From the NCBI GenBank assembly GCA_030544685.1, contig CP086683.1, forward strand, positions 248,001 through 312,000: a stretch of DNA of 64,000 nt, in the 5' to 3' direction. Both the position numbers and the translations under genes were made by a program. Position 1 is the stretch's first letter; the number at the start of each line of letters is the position of its first letter. A model generated the notes under the pieces. The model did not search any database. It saw nothing but the letters and a program-made list of their open reading frames with translations, and was not told the DNA's origin. Shown piece after piece: positions 28,171 through 36,088 of this stretch. This DNA comes from Pseudomonas sp. B21_DOA (GTDB lineage: Bacteria; Pseudomonadota; Gammaproteobacteria; Pseudomonadales; Pseudomonadaceae).

Positions 28171-29268
28171 AGGATTGGACCGTTACGTATTTGAGAAGAA
28201 ACGCGCTGTTTTCCGCCGGGCCGCGATAGACCTCGATGGCGTCCGCCGGCAGCGCCTGATCGGTATAGGTTTCCACCGACGACACGCGGATGGCGCGCAT
28301 CTGTGGATCGTTGACGAAGCTTTGCAACGCGGCCACTTCAGCGCTGCTGGCGCCGCCCATGCGCCAGGATTGTTCGAGCACGCCGCTGCGCGGTTGCCGC
28401 TGGCGTCGAGGCCTTGGGCGATATCGTAATTGCGCCGCGAGGCGAAAAAGCGCGGGTAGGCTTCGTTGGCGGCGCTGTCGAATACCTGCGCCTGTTCGAT
28501 GGCCAGACGCACATCATCAGGCAGATCCAGCGCGAGCAATTGGTCATAGCCGCCCTGCACCACCAGCAGATTCGAACCGCCGTAGACCTCTTCGCCCTGT
28601 CCGTCCTCGGTCAAGTACTGCTCGCCGCAGTAGCTCAACACCTTGCCGCCGATGAACGACTGGCCGACGCTGTGGGTGACGACGTTGCTCAAGTCCTGCT
28701 CCAGCACTACGCCGTCGCTGAACAGACTTTGCGCCTCGGGCCGCGCGAGGATCTCATCGAACGCGTCGAGGCTTTTGACCACTTCCTGACCGCGCCCGGC
28801 GCAAGCGTGAACCGGCTTCAGGCGAATCGGCCCGGCGTACAGCAGATGCTCGGCGGCGGGCCGCGCATCTTCCAGGGCGAATACGCTGAGACCGTCGAGC
28901 ACAACGTTGCGCACCCGCTCCGAGAACAGCGGCGACCAGCCCTTCGGCGCGTGCGCCAAATGGCTGCGCAAGCCGTGGCTGATGGCTTTGGTGCAGATGA
29001 AATCGTATTCGACGTAACCGCCCCACAAGTCATCGGGGCCTTTGATTCCCAGCGCTTGAGCGTGGGCAGCGCCAACAATGGTTTGCGTTGGCAGCAGATA
29101 CAGCTCGCGACCCTGATGTTTGGCCGGATCGTAACTGCCGCCGAATTTGCAACCGAGGATTTGCGCCAGCCAGCGCGCCAGGGCCTTGTTGGTCTCGACT
29201 TCATGTTGCGGTGCCTCGGTACGCACCGAATGAGCAACGACGATTTTCTTGCTGGGTGTCGGGGTCAT
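28160..29268 (-). CDS. DUF3182 ATP-grasp-like protein (frameshifted in this sequence)
   Basis: About 369 aa when repaired, of the DUF3182 family, whose central part resembles an ATP-grasp ligase (IRLKPVHACAGRGQEVVKSL as the ATP-binding strand-loop, VVLEQDL, and later RNYDIAQGLDASGNR). The frame is lost at about 28381-28395. One missing C restores GNRRSGVLEQSWRMGGASSAE, and the tail AIRVSSVETYTDQALPADAIEV then follows to the stop at 28160. The pairing with an alpha/beta hydrolase suggests that a small amide or ester product is made and then processed. No product is known to me. Confidence 0.75.
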
Positions 29269-29455
29269 GCGTTCCCCTTTTATCAGTCGATGGGTTCACT
29301 CAGGGAAAGTGCAGAGATCAGGCCAATCAACGATCCCCACGGACCGCCCGGTAATCGGGTGTTTGCCCCTGAAGTGCTGGCATCACGCCTGTTTCAAACT
29401 GCACGACGGCGCGCAAAACTCCGGCAAATTGCACGATCCGTGGTCCTGTGCAAAA

Positions 29456-29548
29456 CCTGTGGGAGCTGGCTTGCCAGCGATGGCGGTGGATCAGTCACCT
29501 GTTTTGCAACTGATTGATCGCATCGCTGGCAAGCCAGCTCCCACAGGG
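29456..29548. repeat. REP doublet (GCTGGCAAGCCAGC class)
   Basis: GGGAGCTGGCTTGCCAGCGA and its exact inverted copy lie in the 297-bp gap between the DUF3182 gene and the GlxA-type regulator. Nothing else is recognised in this gap. Confidence 0.9.
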
Positions 29549-29565
29549 TTACTCCAGTGCCCGGG

Positions 29566-30546
29566 CTACCGCGTCAACCCAAACCGCCCCCGGTACTCAC
29601 TCGGCCCCAGCCCGGTAATCTTCTTGAAAATCGCACGAAACGCACCCGGATCCTGATAGCCCACCGTCCAGGCGATGTGATCGATCGTGCCATGGGTGAA
29701 TTCGAGCATTTCTCGCGCCTTGCCAACCCGCAGATGCTGGCAATACTCGGTCGGTTTCAAGCCTGTGGCGGCGCGGAATCGGCGCAGGAAAGTGCGTTCT
29801 TCAAGGCCCGCGCGCTCGGCCATCGCGTTCAGCGAAACATCCGTCGCCCCGGTGCTTTGCAACCAGTGCTGGACCTTGAGAATCGCCGCGTCGCCATGAC
29901 TGAGGATCGGCGCAAAATTGCTCCCGCATTCGCTGGCGCTGTCGCTGTGTTCCATCACCAGAAAACGCGCGGTCGCGGTGGCGATGCTCGGGCCGAGCAA
30001 GCGATCGACCAGGCGCAGTCCCAGCTCCGACCAGGCCATCAGCCCGGCCGTAGTGATCAGGTCACCGTCGTCGACAATCGGCGTGTCGGCGTTCAGTTTG
30101 ATCTTCGGGTAACGCTCGGCAAAAGCCTGTGCCGAGGTCCAGTGGGTGGTGGCGCTGCGACCGTCGAGCAAGCCGCTTTCAGCGAGCATCAACGAGCCTA
30201 CGCACACACCACCAAGGGTTGCGCCGCGGGCATGTTGATCGCGCAGCCATTGCGTCAGGCTCGGAGTCATCTGCGCCGCATCGAACCCGCCGAGGGACGG
30301 CGGAATCAGCACGGCGAGCAAAGCGTCTTCCGCACCGGGATGACTGTCGAAAACCCGCGTCGGCAGCTGCTCGCCCTCGACCTGCCAGTGACTGACTCGC
30401 AGCAACGGCAATTGCACTGCCTGATAGTCGGCGGCGATGCGGTTGGCCACGGCGAACAGATCGGTCAGACCGTGCACGGCCGCCAGTTGCGCGCCGGGGT
30501 AAATCAGCACGCCCAGTCCAGCAGTCGCGGCTTTTTGTGCAGCCAT
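29566..30546 (-). CDS. GlxA family transcriptional regulator (DJ-1/PfpI plus AraC)
   Basis: 326 aa from MAAQKAATAGLGVLIYPGAQ; an ATG 26 codons upstream is less likely. The N-terminal DJ-1/PfpI-like sensor domain (about 10-180) keeps the nucleophile-elbow cysteine in GGVCVGSLML. The C-terminal AraC-type DNA-binding domain has two helix-turn-helix units (SLNAMAERAGLEERTFLRRF; IDHIAWTVGYQDPGAFRAIF). It is divergent from the cysteine hydrolase at 30647, with a 100-bp shared promoter region, so that hydrolase is its likely target. Confidence 0.92.
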   Translation of the reverse strand: MAAQKAATAGLGVLIYPGAQLAAVHGLTDLFAVANRIAADYQAVQLPLLRVSHWQVEGEQLPTRVFDSHPGAEDALLAVLIPPSLGGFDAAQMTPSLTQWLRDQHARGATLGGVCVGSLMLAESGLLDGRSATTHWTSAQAFAERYPKIKLNADTPIVDDGDLITTAGLMAWSELGLRLVDRLLGPSIATATARFLVMEHSDSASECGSNFAPILSHGDAAILKVQHWLQSTGATDVSLNAMAERAGLEERTFLRRFRAATGLKPTEYCQHLRVGKAREMLEFTHGTIDHIAWTVGYQDPGAFRAIFKKITGLGPSEYRGRFGLTR

Positions 30547-30646
30547 TGTCAGTTTTCCCCGTCTATTGTCGGTGCGGCCAATCCCCGAATCCTCGGCCAG
30601 CGCCGATACTGAGGCCACAACCAATCACTGCCTCGAGGACAATCCC

Positions 30647-31200
30647 ATGGCCAAGCAAGCGCTCATCGTAGTCGATATCCAGAACGACTACTTCCCCAAG
30701 GCAAGTGGCCGCTGGTCGGCGCCGACGCCGCTGCGGACAACGCCGCACGGCTGATCGCAGCCTTTCGCGAAACGGGCAATCCGGTGGTGCACATTCGGCA
30801 TGAATTCACCTCCGACGATGCGCCGTTTTTCACTCCCGGCTCCGAGGGCGCGAAACTGCATACGAAAGTGCTCAACCGCGCCGACGAGCCGGTGGTGCTC
30901 AAGCACTTCGTCAACTCGTTCCGTGAGACCGAACTGAAAGCGGTGCTCGACGAACAAGCCATTACCGATCTGGTGGTGGCCGGCAGCATGAGCCATATGT
31001 GCATCGATGGCATCACCCGCGCGGCGGCGGACATGGGTTACGGCGTCACAGTGATTCACGATGCCTGCGCCAGCCGTGATCTGGAATTCAATGGCCTGAC
31101 GGTGCCGGCCGCCCAGGTGCACGCAGCATTCATGGCGGCGCTGGGTTTCGCCTATGCCAACGTGGTATCGACTGACCAGTTCCTGAGCAGCAACGCCTAG
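30647..31200 (+). CDS. Isochorismatase-family cysteine hydrolase (frameshifted in this sequence)
   Basis: About 184 aa when repaired. The catalytic triad of the family is visible: Asp in VVDIQNDY, Lys in VLKHFVNSF, and Cys in SHMCIDGITRAA with the preceding cis-peptide region VAGSM. The frame breaks at AAGGC (30698-30702). One missing G restores DYFPKGKWPLVGADAAADN. Substrates of such enzymes include nicotinamide, ureidoacrylate and isochorismate; I cannot choose between them. Divergent from a GlxA-type regulator and followed by a strong terminator. Confidence 0.87.
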
Positions 31201-31219
31201 CAACAACTGCGCAATCCAC

Positions 31220-31246
31220 AGGCCCGCCACGTTGCGGGCCTTTTTG
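31220..31246 (+). terminator. Rho-independent terminator
   Basis: AGGCCCGC / GCGGGCCT stem, loop CACGTT, followed by TTTTT, 20 bp after the hydrolase stop. Confidence 0.9.
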
Positions 31247-31262
31247 CGTCTGTCATGAAAAT

Positions 31263-31320
31263 CTCACGCGTGAGTCATTGATGGCACTTTGCATTGGTTG
31301 TAGTGTGGCCCACGCGTGAG
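31263..31320 (+). promoter_or_regulatory. Twin palindromes around a candidate promoter of the yjf cluster
   Basis: CTCACGCGTGAG (31263-31274) is a perfect 12-bp palindrome. CCCACGCGTGAG (31309-31320) repeats it with one mismatch, 46 bp away. Between them lie TTGATG (31278-31283), a 17-bp spacer and TAGTGT (31301-31306), a plausible sigma-70 promoter whose start site would fall in the second palindrome. This is the layout of a repressor acting at two operators. Confidence 0.6.
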
Positions 31321-31343
31321 ATGTTCATAACCGGAAAACAGCC

Positions 31344-32012
31344 ATGACAAGCCGCACTCAGACGACTGCCGCAGCCAGCCCCAAGGGCGAGCGCGGCAAG
31401 ACGTCGGCGAAAAAACCGTCAAGCTTCTACATGAAGCAGATGCGCGCAGGCCTGGCCGCCGCCGGTTATGTGAAACACGAAACTTGGGTGCTTCCGGAAA
31501 ACCGAAGCTTGCTCAAGCAAATGGAGCAACAGCTACGCCAACCGATTCTGGCTGGCTCTTTCATGTCGGAGAAATACATGAGCGCAGGCAACAACTGGAC
31601 CATCGACAGCCTCTTCAATGCCCTCAAGGCGCTGGACGAGGTGGCTTCCCAAGAGATTTCGCTGTCCCTGATCCAGAGCTCCGAGCCGAGCATCAAGCTG
31701 GAAATGAACGAATTCGGCGGCCTGCCGATTCACATCGCCCTGGCCGGCCAGCAGATCATCGTCGACACCGTGCTGGTGGACATCGATTCGATCAGCAATG
31801 TCCAGGCGTTCAACGATGCCGTGCTGCGCAGCCGCGAGATGTTCCCGCTGTCGTCGATCGGCATCGAGTCGATGCCCAACGGCCAGACCGTCTACAACAT
31901 GTTCGGCGCCCTCAGTGCTGATTCGAGCCTGACCAACGTCGTCACCGAGGTGAAAACCCTGGTCGACAACGTGCAGCGCGCCAGCGAAGCCTTCGAACAC
32001 TTCTTCAAGTAA
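31344..32012 (+). CDS. yjfI: DUF2170 protein (YjfI family)
   Basis: 222 aa. A basic, disordered N-terminus (about 30 residues; KGERGKTSAKKPS) precedes FYMKQMRAGLAAAGYVKHETWVLPEN. The core has PSIKLEMNEFGGLPIHIALAGQQIIVDTVLVD and SIGIESMPNGQTVYNMFGALS, as in DUF2170. The function is unknown. It is the first gene of a cluster whose order matches E. coli yjfI-J-K-L-M-C, and lies 17 bp before the PspA-like gene. In E. coli this protein is linked by context to the PspA homologue YjfJ. Confidence 0.85.
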   Translation: MTSRTQTTAAASPKGERGKTSAKKPSSFYMKQMRAGLAAAGYVKHETWVLPENRSLLKQMEQQLRQPILAGSFMSEKYMSAGNNWTIDSLFNALKALDEVASQEISLSLIQSSEPSIKLEMNEFGGLPIHIALAGQQIIVDTVLVDIDSISNVQAFNDAVLRSREMFPLSSIGIESMPNGQTVYNMFGALSADSSLTNVVTEVKTLVDNVQRASEAFEHFFK

Positions 32013-32029
32013 TCAACAGGGAATATCCA

Positions 32030-32728
32030 ATGACTCAGTCCATCTGGAGCAAGTTGTTCACCGCACTGCGCGGCGGCGCCAATGAAGTCGGCGAAGCCAT
32101 CGCCGACCAGCAGGCGCTGCGCATCCTCGATCAGGAAATCCGCGACGCTGACACCGCGCTGTCCAATGCTCGCCGCGAACTGGTGACGATCATGGCCAAG
32201 CACAAACTCGCCGCCGACCGCGTCAGCGAATACGACGCCAAGATCAAGGACCTCGAAGCCAAGGCTGTGGCCGCGTTGAATGCCGGCCGTGAAGACCTGG
32301 CGCGGGAAGTGGCCGAAGCGATTTCGACCCTGACCAACGACCTCGCTGCCGAGAAGAAACTCAGCGATGAATTCGGCGCCTACGCCGACAACATGCGCAA
32401 AGACATCAGCAAAGCCGAATCGCGGATCAAGAGCCTGCGCCAGCAAGTGGACATGGCCAAGGCCCGCGACAGCGTGCAGAAAGCCCAGGTCAGCGCCTCG
32501 ATTGCCAGCGGCGGCGCCAACGGCAAACTGGAAACCGCGGTCGGCACCCTGAACCGCCTGCAAGCCAAGCAGCAGCAACGCGCTGCCGAACTGAACGCCG
32601 CAGATGAACTGGCCGACGCCTCTACCGGCAACGACCTGGAACGCAAACTGCGCGACGCCGGCATCACGCCGAACGAAGGCAGCGCCAACGCGATCCTTGA
32701 GCGGCTGAAGCAGAAGTCCGCGCAGTAA
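32030..32728 (+). CDS. yjfJ: PspA/IM30 family protein (YjfJ-like)
   Basis: 232 aa, almost wholly coiled-coil: an N-terminal amphipathic start (SIWSKLFTALRGGANEVGEAI) and then long helices of heptad character (AKHKLAADRVSEYDAKIKDL; RIKSLRQQVDMAKARDSVQK). This is the ESCRT-III-like PspA/IM30/Vipp1 fold that assembles on and remodels inner membranes. No pspB, pspC or pspF lies nearby, so this is the yjf-type system and not the classical phage-shock operon. A REP doublet follows. Confidence 0.88.
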   Translation: MTQSIWSKLFTALRGGANEVGEAIADQQALRILDQEIRDADTALSNARRELVTIMAKHKLAADRVSEYDAKIKDLEAKAVAALNAGREDLAREVAEAISTLTNDLAAEKKLSDEFGAYADNMRKDISKAESRIKSLRQQVDMAKARDSVQKAQVSASIASGGANGKLETAVGTLNRLQAKQQQRAAELNAADELADASTGNDLERKLRDAGITPNEGSANAILERLKQKSAQ

Positions 32729-32741
32729 TCACTGAACGGTA

Positions 32742-32835
32742 ACCTGTGGGAGCGAGCCTGCTCGCGAAAGCGTCGTGACAGTCAAAATTGATGGTGACTG
32801 ACACGGCCCATTCGCGAGCAGGCTCGCTCCCACAC
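32742..32835. repeat. REP doublet inside the yjf cluster (GCGAGCAGGCTCGC class)
   Basis: CTGTGGGAGCGAGCCTGCTC and its inverted copy lie between yjfJ and yjfK, all genes in the same direction, in a gap of about 200 bp. Confidence 0.9.
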
Positions 32836-32926
32836 GGTTTGCGGCGTGTCGTTCACCGCTTCGCCCGTTACACTACCGCCACTTTTTCACCCCCGAACAC
32901 CTCCACCCGCTTCAAGGAACGTACCC

Positions 32927-33577
32927 ATGGGATGGTTTAAAGACTTGCTCGGCACCAGCAATTGGCAGACCGCTGCGCCAACGAGCACCGGCGCCAGCGG
33001 TCCACTGGGCATGGCACAAGGCAAAGGCGTGCGCTTTGACACGACCCTGGCATTGCTGCTGGAAGGCTCGACTTCGGTGCGGGTGCCATTCGATCAAGCG
33101 GTGTGGAGCGCCGGTTGGGTCGATCTCGGCCAGTCCAACAAGCTGCACCGCTACTACATGAACGACGAGGATTTCTGGGTGCAGATCCACGTCACCGGCG
33201 ATGATCAGGTCGAGTCGGTCACCCTGTTCAATTACCTCAGCTACGTGACGGTCAACAGTGATGCGGAACTGCAGCGTCTGGCCGGGCCGAACAGCCTGAT
33301 CGGTCTGCCGACCTACAACCACGACGGTGTCGAATACACCCGTGAATGGGGCACCGAACTGCATCAGACCGAACTGGTGCCGATGACCGAACACGTAGTC
33401 AACCCGGACGAGTCCTACACCATCAAGCACCACGCCATGCTGTATGCCCGCGACACCGGCCTGACCGATCGCCGCGAACTGCTGCTGTTCTCCGTCGAAC
33501 AGGATGAAGAAGGCACCGTCAGCCTGAGCACCTCGCTGGGCATCTCGCTGTACACGACTGATTTGAGCGCCATCTAA
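32927..33577 (+). CDS. yjfK: DUF2491 protein (YjfK family)
   Basis: 216 aa from MGWFKDLLGTSNW, with AAGGAAC as ribosome site 8 bases upstream; an in-frame ATG 27 codons earlier gives an unconserved leader. Its beta-rich body contains FWVQIHVTGDDQVESVTLFNYLSY, LPTYNHDGVEYTREWGTE and RRELLLFSVEQDEEG, as in DUF2491. There is no signal peptide, so it is cytoplasmic and may be peripheral. Its role is unknown; it is always seen with the PspA-like and DUF350 partners in this type of cluster. Confidence 0.85.
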   Translation: MGWFKDLLGTSNWQTAAPTSTGASGPLGMAQGKGVRFDTTLALLLEGSTSVRVPFDQAVWSAGWVDLGQSNKLHRYYMNDEDFWVQIHVTGDDQVESVTLFNYLSYVTVNSDAELQRLAGPNSLIGLPTYNHDGVEYTREWGTELHQTELVPMTEHVVNPDESYTIKHHAMLYARDTGLTDRRELLLFSVEQDEEGTVSLSTSLGISLYTTDLSAI

Positions 33578-33591
33578 AAAGGAAGTTTTTC

Positions 33592-34016
33592 ATGCTGGAA
33601 GTCTTGGCCGTTTCCTGAACAAAACCGCGCTGGTCGGTTTTGTCGTCTACCTGATCGGCGCCGTGTTGCTGTTCATGCTGTTTCAATTCGTCTACACGCG
33701 CGTCACCGCGCACAAGGAATTCGAACTGATCCGCGCCGGCAACACTGCCGCCGCCATTGCCCTGTCCGGGGCGATCATCGGTTTCGCCATTCCGGCGAGC
33801 AACGTGATCGCCTACTCGGTCAACGTGCTCGATTTCGTGCTGTGGGCTGTCATCGCTGCCGTTGTGCAGTTGCTGGCATTCGTCGCTACCGGGCTGGTGC
33901 TCAAGGGCACTTCCCAGCGCATCGCCAACGGCGAAGTCGCCGCCGGCATTTATGTCGCCGCCGTGGCGATCAGCGTCGGCATGCTCAATGCCGCGTGCAT
34001 GACCCCGTCCCACTGA
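33592..34016 (+). CDS. yjfL: DUF350 membrane protein (YjfL family; frameshifted in this sequence)
   Basis: About 141 aa when repaired. Four membrane helices: ALVGFVVYLIGAVLLFMLFQ, NTAAAIALSGAIIGFAI, VLWAVIAAVVQLLAFVA and AGIYVAAVAISVGMLNAA. The frame closes after eight codons at TTTCCTGA (33611-33617). One missing C restores MLEVLAVSLNKTALVGF. AAGGAAG precedes the ATG. It is the likely membrane anchor of the cluster. Confidence 0.85.
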
Positions 34017-34034
34017 CCGGCAGGAAGCCTCTCG

Positions 34035-34736
34035 ATGAAACGCAGCAAATACGTGCAGTTGTCCCTCGCCGCGTCGGTGGCGATGGCGATCTCCGGTGAA
34101 GCAGCAGCGCTGGATCAGCCGCGCAATTTCCAGAGCGTTGAACAATGTGTCGACGCCGAAGTGGCCGCCGATCTCTGCTCCAGCGCCTACGTCGCCGCTC
34201 TGAACGAACATCGGCGCATCGCCCCGGCCTACACCGACAAGGCCAAGTGCGACGCAGACTTTGCCGCTGGCTGGTGTCAGAAAAATTCCGATGGTCGTTT
34301 TGTGCCGAAACTCGGCGGCTTCAAAGTGCCGGGCAATGCCGAGACGCCGCAGGATCTCGATGCCATCGCCAATTCGCAAATGCCGGCGGGGGACACCACC
34401 ACCAGCAGCAGTGCCAGCCACGGCGGCTCGCATTATTCCGGTGGCTCAGGTGGCGGCGGCAATGGCTGGCTGACCGGCTGGCTGATCGGCAACGCAATGA
34501 GCAACAACGCCGAACGCACCGTTTACCGTGATCGCGAAACGCGCCAGCCGTACAACACCTCAACGCAGTACCGCCGAGCTGACACAACCTCGCGCAGCCA
34601 GGCGGATTACGAAAGCAGCAAGAGCAAACCGGTGAACGTTGCGTCGTCGACTTCGCGCGGCGGTTTCGGCAGTCAGTCCAGCGCCCGCAGCGGTTGGGGT
34701 GGCTGGGGCAGCAGTTCCGGACGCTCGAGCAGCTGA
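34035..34736 (+). CDS. yjfM: DUF1190 protein (YjfM family), exported
   Basis: 233 aa. The N-terminus MKRSKYVQLSLAASVAMAIS is signal-like. The middle holds spaced cysteines (VEQCVDAEVAADLCSS; KAKCDADFAAGWCQK), likely disulfides in the envelope. The last 110 residues are low-complexity, rich in Ser and Gly (HGGSHYSGGSGGGGNG; GWGGWGSSSGRSSS), around a short hydrophobic WLTGWLIGNAMS. This is the DUF1190 pattern. It starts 18 bp after yjfL and ends one base before yjfC. Confidence 0.85.
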   Translation: MKRSKYVQLSLAASVAMAISGEAAALDQPRNFQSVEQCVDAEVAADLCSSAYVAALNEHRRIAPAYTDKAKCDADFAAGWCQKNSDGRFVPKLGGFKVPGNAETPQDLDAIANSQMPAGDTTTSSSASHGGSHYSGGSGGGGNGWLTGWLIGNAMSNNAERTVYRDRETRQPYNTSTQYRRADTTSRSQADYESSKSKPVNVASSTSRGGFGSQSSARSGWGGWGSSSGRSSS

Positions 34737-34737
34737 C

Positions 34738-35895
34738 ATGAAAAAGATCCACTGCGCCGAGCGCCCCGACTGGAAACACACCGCCGAAAGCCTCGGTTTC
34801 CTGTTCCACACCATCGACGACGAACCTTATTGGGACGAAAGCGCCTACTACCAGTTCAGCCTCGCGCAGATCGAAAACGATCTCGAAGATCCGACCACCG
34901 AACTGCATGAGATGTGCATGGATCTGGTTGATCGCGTGGTCAACAGCGAAGAGTTGCTCGATCGCTTGAGCATTCCGGCGGCGTACTACGACATGATCCG
35001 CACCTCATGGCGCGAAGGTCATCCGCATCTGTACGGTCGTATGGACTTTTCCTACAGCGGCAACGGGCCGGCGAAACTGCTGGAGCTCAACTACGACACA
35101 CCGACCAGCCTCTATGAAGCGGCGGCGTTTCAGTGGGGCTGGCTGGAACAATGCATTGAGCGTGGCACGCTGCCGCCGCATGCCGACCAGTTCAACAGCA
35201 TCGACACCAAGCTGCATCAGGCCTTCGCCGAATTGCAGTTGAAGCGGCCGTTCTACTTTGCCTCGATGAAGGACTCGGTCGAGGACAAAGGCACTACCGA
35301 CTACCTGCGGCTGATCGCGGAAAAGGTCGGCATCGAATCACGCCACATCGACATCGAAGACATCGGCCTGACGGCTGAGGGCCGTTTCGTCGATCTGCAA
35401 GATCGCTGGATCCCGCATCTGTTCAAGCTGCACGCCTGGGAATTCATCTTCCACGAACCGTTCGGCGCGGCGATCGCCGAGTGCGATACACAGTTTTTCG
35501 AACCGGCGTGGAAGGCAATTCTGTCGAACAAAGGTGCGCTGCCGCTGCTGTGGGAATTGCACAAGGGACATCCGAATCTGCTCGCCGCGCACCTTGATCC
35601 GAATCCGCAGAGTGCGGTGCCGAAGGGCTGGGTGCGCAAGCCGTACTTTTCCCGCGAGGGCGCCAATATCGAACTGCAAACAGCGGAGGGGCTGATTGTC
35701 AAAGAGGACGGGCCCTACACCGATGCGCCATTCATCCTGCAGGAGTTCGCACCGCTGCCGAAGTTTGGCGACAGCTACACGCTGATTGGCTCGTGGGTGA
35801 TTGGAGATGAGGCGGCAGGGATTGGTGTGCGTGAGGACAATAGCCTGATCACCAAGGACTCCAGCCGCTTCCTGCCGCATCTGATTCTGGATTAA
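34738..35895 (+). CDS. yjfC: Glutathionylspermidine synthase-like ATP-grasp protein (YjfC family)
   Basis: 385 aa from MKKIHCAERPDWKHTAESLG, one base after the yjfM stop. It corresponds to the synthetase (ATP-grasp) half of glutathionylspermidine synthase: LLELNYDTPTSLYEAAAFQW, VEDKGTTDYLRLIAEK, KPYFSREGANIELQT, and the C-terminal SYTLIGSWVIGDEAAGIGVRED. It lacks the amidase half. Enzymes of this group join an amine to a carboxylate; the E. coli YjfC substrate is not established. Within the cluster it may modify an envelope protein or peptide. Confidence 0.88.
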   Translation: MKKIHCAERPDWKHTAESLGFLFHTIDDEPYWDESAYYQFSLAQIENDLEDPTTELHEMCMDLVDRVVNSEELLDRLSIPAAYYDMIRTSWREGHPHLYGRMDFSYSGNGPAKLLELNYDTPTSLYEAAAFQWGWLEQCIERGTLPPHADQFNSIDTKLHQAFAELQLKRPFYFASMKDSVEDKGTTDYLRLIAEKVGIESRHIDIEDIGLTAEGRFVDLQDRWIPHLFKLHAWEFIFHEPFGAAIAECDTQFFEPAWKAILSNKGALPLLWELHKGHPNLLAAHLDPNPQSAVPKGWVRKPYFSREGANIELQTAEGLIVKEDGPYTDAPFILQEFAPLPKFGDSYTLIGSWVIGDEAAGIGVREDNSLITKDSSRFLPHLILD

Positions 35896-35906
35896 GACGA
35901 AGTTAC

Positions 35907-35999
35907 CTTGTGGGAGCGAGCCTGCTCGCGAAAGCGTCCTGTCAGTTACAGGTGCATCGACTGATCTGACGCATTCGCGAGCAGGCTCGCTCCCACAGG
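35907..35999. repeat. REP doublet (GCGAGCAGGCTCGC class)
   Basis: TGTGGGAGCGAGCCTGCTCG and its inverted copy lie just after yjfC. It is the last REP of the window. Confidence 0.9.
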
Positions 36000-36028
36000 A
36001 GATTGTGAATAGCCAGGAATTTCCTGAA

Positions 36029-36065
36029 CAAAAAAGGCCCGTCGCTCAAGCGACGGGCCTTTTCA
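36029..36065. terminator. Bidirectional terminator between yjfC and ssb
   Basis: AAAAAAGGCCCGTCGCT / AGCGACGGGCCTTTT stem with a CAAG loop, with A and T tracts on the two sides, placed between convergent genes. Confidence 0.92.
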
Positions 36066-36088
36066 TTTAAAGCGGTTACCGCGGCGAA

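Noticed and set aside
31282-31300. Sigma-54 promoter (TGGCAC...TTGC-like) before yjfI, which would fit PspF-type control.
   Set aside because: The GG and GC elements are about three bases too close for the -24/-12 spacing, and no PspF gene is near.
32030-32728. Classical phage-shock (pspABC) operon.
   Set aside because: No pspB, pspC or pspF nearby; the neighbours are those of the yjf cluster.
7657-35999. CRISPR array or transposon ends from the repeated palindromes.
   Set aside because: The repeats are scattered as inverted pairs between genes and not in regular direct arrays with spacers. They match Pseudomonas REP sequences, and no transposase is present.
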